DNA of 10,836 bases from Rhodospirillaceae bacterium (lineage in GTDB: Bacteria > Pseudomonadota > Alphaproteobacteria > Dongiales > Dongiaceae). Of the stretch, positions 5,929 through 10,836 are shown piece after piece (the stretch's first letter is position 1; every line of letters starts with the position of its first letter). A program made the position numbers and the translations under genes. Below the pieces are notes generated by a model. The model saw nothing but the letters and a program-made list of their open reading frames with translations. It did no database searches and was not told the DNA's origin. Location of the stretch: positions 1-10,836 of the forward strand of contig JAEUKU010000193.1 in the NCBI GenBank assembly GCA_016794075.1. Direction: 5' to 3'.

Positions 5929-8259
5929 TCACGCGCGCACCCGCGTCTTGTCCGGATCGTAGTGCGGGAAGCGCGCCACCCGCGCCGGCAGGCGCTTCAT
6001 CCGGCCGTCCAGCTTGCCGATCTCGACCGCGGTTCCCAGCGCGGCATGGGTGACGTCGAGGCGCGCCAGGGCGATGGTCTTCTTCAGGATCGGCGAACGG
6101 GTGCCGCTGGTGACCACGCCCACCTGGGCACGGCCGACGAAAACGCCGTCGCCATGTGCAGCGACCTCGTTGTCGTCGATGTTGAGCCCGACCAGGGTGC
6201 GCTGCGGATGCTCCTTCCGCCGGATGAGCGCCGCGCGCCCGACGAAATCCTCGGTCTTCGATTTGAGCGGCACCGCGAAGCCGATGCCGGCCTCGAAGGG
6301 GTCGGTCTGGTCGCAGAACTCGTAACCGGCGAAGATCAGCCCCGCCTCGATGCGCAGCATGTCGAGCGCCTCCAGCCCCGCCGGCACCAGGCCATGCGGC
6401 TTGCCAGCCGCGTTGACCGCGTCGAAGACCGCGAGCGCATCCTTCGGGTGGCAGAACACCTCGTAGCCGAGCTCGCCGGTGTAGCCGGTGCGCGACAGGA
6501 TCACCGGCGGGCCGTTGAAATCGCCGAGGCGGCCGATGGTGAAGCGGAACCAGCCGAGCTCGTCGACGCTGGTATGGGCCGGCGGCGTCCAGATCACCTG
6601 GCGCAGGATCTCGCGGCTCTTCGGTCCCTGGACCGAGAGATTGTGCAGCTGGTCGGTGGAGGAACGCACCCAGGCACGCAGGCCCTGCTTCTCCGCCAGC
6701 TCGCGCAGCCATTGGCCGCCGTAATCGTCGCCGCCGATCCAGCGGAAATTGTCCTTGCCCAGGCGGAACAGCGTGCCGTCGTCGAGCATGCCGCCGGTCT
6801 CGTAACACATAGCGGAATAGACCACCTGCCCCTCGGAGAGCTTGCGCACGTCGCGGGTCAGCGCGCGCTGCAGCAGCGTCTCGGCATCCGGGCCAGTCAC
6901 CTCGAACTTGCGCAGGGGCGAGAGGTCGAGCATCACCGCCTTCTCGCGGCAGGCCCAGTATTCGGCGACTGGCCCCTCGTTGTTGAAGCGGTTGGGCAGC
7001 CAGTAGCCGCGATATTCCGCGTAGTTGCGCGTGAGCGCGGAGAGGCGCGGATGGAAGGCGGTTTCCTTGGTCATCTTGGGCTCTGAGTCCGGGGTCATGC
7101 GATAGGCCACCGCGCGCGAGAAGCGCTCCTGTTTCGGATAGGTGCGGATATGCACCGGCGTCGGGTCCCAGCCATTGGCCGCGTCGATGTCGTCGGGGCA
7201 GGCCGAGGAGACGCAAACGAGATCGGTCAGGGCGCGGAACAGCACGAAATCGCCGGGCCGCGACCACGGCTCATCGAGGTAGAGCACGTTATTGTGGTCG
7301 ATGCCGGTATTGTAGAACAGGTTGAGCGCTGCCCAGCCGCGCCGACGCTCGATGCCATACGGCGCCAGCGCCTCGCTGAAATTGTCCGAGCAATTGACGT
7401 GGCCCGGATAGCCCATGTCCTCGTAGTATTTCGCGGTGCAGGCCAGTGCGAAATTGTCGTGCCGGCCGCAGGTGTCCTGCACCAGCTCCACCAGCGGCTG
7501 GAAATCCTGGTCGAATACCTTGGCGAAGAGGCCGGGCCCGGGATAGCCGCGGCCCGAGAGCGTGCGCGTGACGGTGTTGTCGAGATCGCGCTCGATCCCC
7601 TTCTGCAAAGCGCGGGCGTTGAAGCAGTGGAAGTCGGAGCATTGCCGGCCGAAACTGTCGATGATCTGGATATACTCGCCTTCCTTCACCTCATAGGCAC
7701 GGGCCGAGGCTTTCGGCACCTCGAAATCGAGCACCGCATCGGCGAGCGGCTCCGGCAGCCGCGCCGACTGCCCGGAGAGGGGCGCGGCCCGCGCGATGCG
7801 CACTTCGATCTCGGTGGCGGTGTCCTGTCCGTCCGGCGCCATCGCGGCGCCCGGTGCGGCCACCACCAGGATACCGTCGCTCTGGGCGGTGAAGTCCGCC
7901 TGCGCGCCGGCGGGCGAGTCGCCGCCGAACAGGCGGATGGCCCCGCCTTGTCCTGGGCCCTGGCCCAGGTCGAGATTGCGCCGGCGCAACCCAGCGACCA
8001 CCTTGCGCGCGTCTTCCGTTCCGGCGGCGAGGATATCGCGCAGGCCATCGGCGCGGCCCCCGGCCTTGCCGCCGATCAGCCCCGGATCGACGCGGCCTTG
8101 CGCATCGGCGACGATCACTTCGCAGGGCTGCCGGCCTTCTCGGTCGATCACGGAAATCCGGTCGCCGCCGGCGATGGCCAGGACGGCTGCGCCGCCGCCA
8201 CCGACGATGTAGCGCTCGACCCCGCGCGGCAGGACGGGCACCCGGCGATCGATCAGCAT
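5929..8259 (-). CDS. tdm: Trimethylamine N-oxide demethylase (DUF1989 + GcvT-like folate domain)
   Basis: Converts TMAO to dimethylamine and formaldehyde. A C-terminal tetrahydrofolate-binding domain of aminomethyltransferase type can capture the formaldehyde as methylene-THF. The protein has 776 residues, close to known Tdm. Residues 1 to about 390 carry a DUF1989 (urea-carboxylase-associated-like) domain: SFGRQCSDFHCFN near 202, PGHVNCSDNF near 285, NLFYNTG near 313, and PGDFVLFRALTD then SSACPDDI near 335-358. C274, C290 and C354 are the likely Zn ligands of this fold, and D209/H211 lie near the expected iron site. Residues from about 400 match GcvT: GGMLDDGTLF near 489, TGYTGELGYE near 591 and GLEALDMLRIEAG near 628. 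ATG 8257-8259 has GGGAG 6 bases upstream. No terminator is seen after it, so some read-through into tmm is likely. Its product route and the neighbouring tmm fix the assignment. Confidence 0.93.
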   Translation of the reverse strand: MLIDRRVPVLPRGVERYIVGGGGAAVLAIAGGDRISVIDREGRQPCEVIVADAQGRVDPGLIGGKAGGRADGLRDILAAGTEDARKVVAGLRRRNLDLGQGPGQGGAIRLFGGDSPAGAQADFTAQSDGILVVAAPGAAMAPDGQDTATEIEVRIARAAPLSGQSARLPEPLADAVLDFEVPKASARAYEVKEGEYIQIIDSFGRQCSDFHCFNARALQKGIERDLDNTVTRTLSGRGYPGPGLFAKVFDQDFQPLVELVQDTCGRHDNFALACTAKYYEDMGYPGHVNCSDNFSEALAPYGIERRRGWAALNLFYNTGIDHNNVLYLDEPWSRPGDFVLFRALTDLVCVSSACPDDIDAANGWDPTPVHIRTYPKQERFSRAVAYRMTPDSEPKMTKETAFHPRLSALTRNYAEYRGYWLPNRFNNEGPVAEYWACREKAVMLDLSPLRKFEVTGPDAETLLQRALTRDVRKLSEGQVVYSAMCYETGGMLDDGTLFRLGKDNFRWIGGDDYGGQWLRELAEKQGLRAWVRSSTDQLHNLSVQGPKSREILRQVIWTPPAHTSVDELGWFRFTIGRLGDFNGPPVILSRTGYTGELGYEVFCHPKDALAVFDAVNAAGKPHGLVPAGLEALDMLRIEAGLIFAGYEFCDQTDPFEAGIGFAVPLKSKTEDFVGRAALIRRKEHPQRTLVGLNIDDNEVAAHGDGVFVGRAQVGVVTSGTRSPILKKTIALARLDVTHAALGTAVEIGKLDGRMKRLPARVARFPHYDPDKTRVRA

Positions 8260-8337
8260 GAGCGGCTCCCGCCCCAGACAAGGCCGTGTCGGCGCCTCTT
8301 GCGCAGCGCTTCCGCACTAACGCTGGCGCCCGAAGAA

Positions 8338-8366
8338 ATGCTAGAAGATGGGCGGTTCGCGATCAA
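8338..8366 (-). promoter_or_regulatory. Candidate sigma70-type promoter of tdm
   Basis: On the minus strand TTGATC (8366-8361) and TAGCAT (8343-8338) are 17 bases apart; each matches the consensus at four of six positions. It would give a leader of about 70 bases before the tdm ATG. A GACCAA sequence (plus strand, 8368-8373) sits immediately upstream of the -35 box and may be part of an operator. Confidence 0.45.
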
Positions 8367-8367
8367 C

Positions 8368-8410
8368 GACCAAAAAGACCGCCGCGCGGCGATTGGTCCG
8401 GATTGGTCGC
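8368..8410. repeat. GATTGGTC tandem pair with inverted GACCAA, divergent tdm / flavin reductase region
   Basis: GATTGGTC occurs twice in direct tandem (8391-8398 and 8401-8408) with a 10-base period, one helical turn. The inverse core GACCAA is at 8368-8373, 20 to 30 bases away. The cluster lies between the candidate tdm promoter and the flavin reductase start, the usual place for a shared operator controlling divergent genes. The bound regulator is unknown. Confidence 0.4.
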
Positions 8411-8434
8411 GCGTGAACAGAGTGACGAGGCCGG

Positions 8435-8947
8435 ATGCAGCAGGATACCGGATTGCACACCGAAGGGATCGACCCGCGCGAGTTTCGCAATGCGCTGGGC
8501 TGCTTCCCGACCGGCGTCACCATCATCACCACCTTGGGCCCGCACGGCGAATGCATCGGCATCACCGCCAATTCCTTCAACTCGGTGTCGATGGACCCGC
8601 CGCTGATCCTGTTCAGCCTGGGGCGCAAGGCCTATTCCATGCGGGCGTTCCTCGCCACCGACCATTTCGCGGTCAATGTGCTGAGCCTGGAGCAGCTGCC
8701 TCTGTCCGACCGCTTCGCCAAGGCCTCGGAAAACAAGTGGGCCGAGGTGAATTTCGAATTGTGGGATTCCGGCTGCCCGATCCTGCCCGGCTGCGCCGCC
8801 AATTTCGAATGCCGCACCGAGCACACCTATGACGGCGGCGACCACGTGATCTTCGTCGGCCGCGTCATCCGCCTGCGCCACGACCCGGGGATCAAGCCGC
8901 TGCTGTTCCACCAGGGCAAATATCGCGCCGTGGAGAATCCGGCATGA
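8435..8947 (+). CDS. Flavin reductase-like FMN-binding protein (HpaC/RutF-type)
   Basis: A 170-residue single-domain protein of the flavin reductase family, which reduces FMN or FAD with NAD(P)H and hands it to a monooxygenase partner. The diagnostic blocks are present in order: FRNALGCFPTGVTIIT (17-32), GITANSFNSVSMDPPLI (42-58), FAVNVLS (78-84), GDHVIFVGRV (135-144) and PLLFHQGKY (155-163). It is cytosolic, with no signal sequence. The start ATG has GAGG only 4 bases upstream, a short but usable spacing. Its stop overlaps the start of the next gene by 4 bases (ATGA), so the two are probably translated together. It is divergent from tdm with about 175 bases between starts, suggesting shared control. 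No large oxygenase partner is in view, and Tmm carries out its own flavin reduction, so its client is open. Confidence 0.9.
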   Translation: MQQDTGLHTEGIDPREFRNALGCFPTGVTIITTLGPHGECIGITANSFNSVSMDPPLILFSLGRKAYSMRAFLATDHFAVNVLSLEQLPLSDRFAKASENKWAEVNFELWDSGCPILPGCAANFECRTEHTYDGGDHVIFVGRVIRLRHDPGIKPLLFHQGKYRAVENPA

Positions 8948-9540
8948 GCGCGCCGGAGCCGGGCAAGGTGGTGCTGACGGAGGTCGCCGCGGCGGCCCTG
9001 CGCGACGATTTCCTCGGCTGGCAGTGCCGGCTGCGGCAATTGTCGGCGCGCCAAGGCGGCGGCCGGCCCACGCCGGGCATGCGGCCGCGGGTGCTGACGC
9101 CGGCCGGCGAGCGCCTGTCCGCGGGCGTGACCATGCTGATCGTCGAGCGGGATCCCGCCAATACCACGCGGATGTTCGAGTTCCAGTGCCGGCGCACCAA
9201 CGACCCGATCGAGCGCTACGACAAGATCCTGGAGCTGCTTTCCGCCAGCTATTTCCAGCAATCACGGAACTTCAGCGACACGCTGACCGCTCTGTTCGGC
9301 GCGGCGTCGGACCTGCCCCCGGCCCTGCTGCATCTCGGCCGCTGCGTGCTCGAATTCGAGCAGTTCACCCAAGGCTATCGCCTGCCCTGCGAGGTCGTCG
9401 AGCTGGACCAGGGCCACGACTTCTACCAGGCGACCTACTGGCACAATCACATGTTCAATCCGACCATGCCGCCCAACACCCGCATCCTGGCCTTCAAGCC
9501 CGACTGGACGCATGCGAGCGAGTGGCGGACGGAGGGGTAG
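8944..9540 (+). CDS. Protein of unknown function, translationally coupled to flavin reductase
   Basis: I do not recognise this 198-residue protein. It appears genuine: it overlaps the flavin reductase stop by 4 bases (ATGA) and shows normal amino acid composition and no interruptions. It looks soluble, with no signal peptide or membrane segment. Residues 1-50 are rich in Arg/Gln/Gly (RQLSARQGGGRPTPGMRPR around 31-49). The middle has strand-like VTMLIVERDP (62-71) and MFEFQCRR (77-84), then helical stretches with a Tyr/Phe-rich tract. The C-terminal third has clustered aromatic and histidine residues (HDFYQATYWHNHMF, 158-171), which might form a metal or cofactor pocket, though that is a guess. 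Coupling to a flavin reductase suggests a partner in a flavin-dependent step. It is much shorter than usual two-component monooxygenase subunits. Confidence 0.75.
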   Translation: MSAPEPGKVVLTEVAAAALRDDFLGWQCRLRQLSARQGGGRPTPGMRPRVLTPAGERLSAGVTMLIVERDPANTTRMFEFQCRRTNDPIERYDKILELLSASYFQQSRNFSDTLTALFGAASDLPPALLHLGRCVLEFEQFTQGYRLPCEVVELDQGHDFYQATYWHNHMFNPTMPPNTRILAFKPDWTHASEWRTEG

Positions 9541-9575
9541 GAGCGCGCAGCGCAATGAGCGCGTCACCACTCGAT

Positions 9576-9730
9576 CGTCATCCCGGCCAAGCCCTCGGGT
9601 CCGCGCGGAGCGCGGCCCAAGGACAGGCTCCGCGCGCGCCGGGATCCATGGCGCCGTCGCAAGAACCCACGTCGATTGGCACCGCCCGTGCGCTCGGGCA
9701 AGTGGACCACGGCGCAAGGCCGGGGTAACG
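9576..9730. repeat. REP-like palindromic intergenic element
   Basis: The outer ends are imperfect inverted repeats: CGTCATCCCGGCCAAGCC at 9576-9593 and its near reverse complement, ending GGCCGGGGTAACG at 9718-9730. Inside, CGCGCGGAGC near 9602 pairs perfectly with GCTCCGCGCG near 9627, and CCGGGATCCATGG follows. Such CGTCATCCCGG...CCGGGATCCATGG elements are common multi-copy intergenic repeats in alphaproteobacteria. It lies between convergent genes and may also act as a bidirectional terminator. Copy number cannot be checked from one window. Confidence 0.6.
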
Positions 9731-9750
9731 AGCGAGTTTGAGAGGACCGC

Positions 9751-10152
9751 TCAGAACTTCTTATAAGCCCGCTTCAAATCCCACAGCGGGTGCTTCTTCG
9801 ACATCTGGAACTTGATCAGCAGCTCGCGGGCCATCATGTCGCGGCCCTGCTGGTCCTCGGGCAGCTTCAGGTCGGGCGGGATGGTGACCCAGCCGTTGAC
9901 ATTGCGGTCGAAGATGGCCGGGCGGCCTTCCTCATAGCCCATATGGATGTCCTCGAGCCAGTTGAGGTCATCCCAGCCCATCAGCTCGATATACTTCTTG
10001 AGGAAGGGTGTCAGGCGCGAATAGTCCGGCACCAGGTTCACATCGTAGCGATAGCCGATGTGCTGGCCGATCTCCTTCTCGCGCTTGCTGTCGAGGCCGG
10101 CGGCGTCCTTCAGGAACTTGTCGACGTCCTGGCCCTTGGTGGTATTCGCCAT
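9751..10152 (-). CDS. Small protein of unknown function downstream of the MgsC/GlxD-like gene
   Basis: I do not recognise this 133-residue protein. It is a real gene by context: TAAGGAG, which includes the stop codon of the upstream glutamate-synthase-like gene, lies 8 bases before its ATG, and only 12 bases separate the two reading frames. The protein is soluble, highly charged and cysteine-free. Residues 1-30 are Lys/Asp-rich and probably helical. Then come DYSRLTPFLKKYIELMGWDDLNWLEDIHMGY-type sequence around 43-73 with several Trp/Tyr, a GRPAIFDRNVNGW turn-rich segment (76-88), and a basic C-terminal tail (HPLWDLKRAYKKF). It may be an accessory or assembly factor for the enzyme encoded upstream; that is inference from linkage only. 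The gene ends near the REP-like repeat. Confidence 0.75.
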   Translation of the reverse strand: MANTTKGQDVDKFLKDAAGLDSKREKEIGQHIGYRYDVNLVPDYSRLTPFLKKYIELMGWDDLNWLEDIHMGYEEGRPAIFDRNVNGWVTIPPDLKLPEDQQGRDMMARELLIKFQMSKKHPLWDLKRAYKKF

Positions 10153-10160
10153 GGCGTCTT

Positions 10161-10166
10161 CTCCTT
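10161..10166 (-). promoter_or_regulatory. Ribosome binding site of the 133-residue protein, overlapping the upstream stop
   Basis: AAGGAG on the minus strand, 8 bases before ATG 10152-10150. It shares bases with the TAA stop of the preceding gene (10167-10165), an arrangement typical of translational coupling inside an operon. Confidence 0.65.
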
Positions 10167-10836
10167 AGTAGCGGGTCATGTCGGGGCGGCCGACGGTATG
10201 CTGGGTGCCGGCGAGCGGCACCATCGCCATGGCGGACGCCTCCATGGTGAGCGCGGCGAGGTCCTCCGGCTCCAGCGAATGCACGTCGGTCTTGCCGCAG
10301 GCGCGCGCCATCATCTGTGCCTCGATGGTGAGGGTGTGCAGGAAGTTGTAGACGCGCTCCGCCGCCTCGTCCGGGTCGAGCCGCTTGCGCAGCGCCGGGT
10401 CCTGGGTTGCGACGCCCACCGGGCAGCGCCCGGTATGGCAGTGATAGCAATAGCCGGGCTCGACGCCGACCTCTTTCTCGTAATCGGCTTCGGGGATGTC
10501 CTTGTTGCAGTTCAAGGCCATCATCGCCGAGTGACCGATGGCGATGGCGTCGGCACCCAAGGCCAGCGCCTTGGCCACGTCGGAGCCATTGCGGATGCCG
10601 CCGGCATAGACCAGCGAGATCTGCCCCGACATGCCGAGATCGTCCAGCGCCTTGCGTGCCTGGCGGATGGCGGCGATGCCGGGCACGCCGGTATCCTCCG
10701 TCGCCAGATGCGGCCCGGCACCCGTCGAGCCTTCCATGCCGTCGATATAGATGGAATCCGGGCCGCATTTGATCGCCATGCGCACGTCGTCATAGACGCG
10801 GGCGGCACCCAGCTTCAGCTGGATCGGGATCTCGTA
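10165..10836 (-). CDS. FMN-binding glutamate synthase-like protein, MgsC/GlxD type (5' end outside window)
   Basis: The C-terminal 223 residues of a glutamate synthase large-subunit-like protein; the frame is open to the window edge, so the start is missing. In visible numbering: an IPIQLKLGA strand at 3-11, the FMN/active-site loop DGMEGSTGAGP at 32-42, YAGGIRNGSDVAKALALGADA at 77-97 (phosphate-binding part of the barrel), and C130, C133 and C138 in YCYHCHTGRCPVGVATQ, the iron-sulfur cluster region of GOGAT. The tail matches the stand-alone FMN-domain proteins called MgsC (N-methylglutamate synthase) or GlxD rather than full GltB, which would continue into a long beta-helix. Beside tmm and tdm, a role in making N-methylglutamate from monomethylamine is likely. 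The MgsA and MgsB partners would be expected upstream, beyond the edge. An unrelated GlxD-type paralogue cannot be excluded. Confidence 0.88.
   Translation of the reverse strand, partial: YEIPIQLKLGAARVYDDVRMAIKCGPDSIYIDGMEGSTGAGPHLATEDTGVPGIAAIRQARKALDDLGMSGQISLVYAGGIRNGSDVAKALALGADAIAIGHSAMMALNCNKDIPEADYEKEVGVEPGYCYHCHTGRCPVGVATQDPALRKRLDPDEAAERVYNFLHTLTIEAQMMARACGKTDVHSLEPEDLAALTMEASAMAMVPLAGTQHTVGRPDMTRY

Noticed and set aside
4113..8832. Long plus-strand open frames (4113-5831, 5626-7086, 7150-8832) opposite tmm and tdm
   Set aside because: They are antisense shadows produced by high third-position GC. Their translations are rich in Arg, Ala and His without recognisable motifs, while the minus-strand frames give clear Tmm and Tdm.
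8435..9540. Flavin reductase pair as the missing dimethylamine monooxygenase
   Set aside because: Dimethylamine monooxygenase uses a different set of subunits, and neither protein here shows ferredoxin-reductase or heme-domain features that I can recognise.

Overview
The window is GC-rich (roughly 65% by eye) with compact operons, frequent ATGA stop/start overlaps and long antisense shadow frames. The gene families (bacterial trimethylamine monooxygenase, TMAO demethylase, an MgsC/GlxD-type glutamate-synthase-like protein) and a palindromic intergenic repeat point to an alphaproteobacterium, perhaps a Rhodospirillales-like soil or water organism. That placement is inference; no rRNA or other marker gene is present.

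Layout. Bases 1-109 hold no gene that I can see. Bases 110-4057 are a minus-strand three-gene operon: two adjacent 507-residue paralogues related to the asparagine synthetase / beta-lactam synthetase class, sharing a 4-base ATGA overlap, then a nitrilase-superfamily amidase 22 bases further on. Bases 4058-4364 are gene-free and include a strong intrinsic terminator for the next unit. Bases 4365-8259, also minus strand, encode tdm (TMAO demethylase, DUF1989 + GcvT-like) followed by tmm (trimethylamine monooxygenase). Each has its own plausible promoter, and repeated short motifs lie near both. Divergent from tdm, on the plus strand, are a small flavin reductase (8435-8947) and an ATGA-coupled 198-residue protein of unknown function (8944-9540). 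A REP-like inverted repeat fills 9576-9730. The right end is minus strand: the C-terminal half of an FMN-binding glutamate-synthase-like protein (10165 to the edge), followed by an unrecognised 133-residue protein (9751-10152).

How the genes work together. Tmm oxidises trimethylamine (TMA) to its N-oxide (TMAO). Tdm splits TMAO to dimethylamine and formaldehyde, and its folate-binding domain is positioned to receive the one-carbon unit. The glutamate-synthase-like protein resembles the MgsC subunit of N-methylglutamate synthase, which acts on monomethylamine further down the same pathway. The window therefore looks like part of a methylated-amine catabolism island. The dimethylamine-to-monomethylamine step, gmaS, TMAO transporters and a dedicated regulator are not in view. 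The flavin reductase and its unknown partner are candidate accessory functions of this island.

The paralogue-amidase operon has no obvious link to methylamines. It is the most unusual part of the window: two PP-loop enzymes without the N-terminal glutaminase cysteine, coupled to each other and to a carbon-nitrogen hydrolase.
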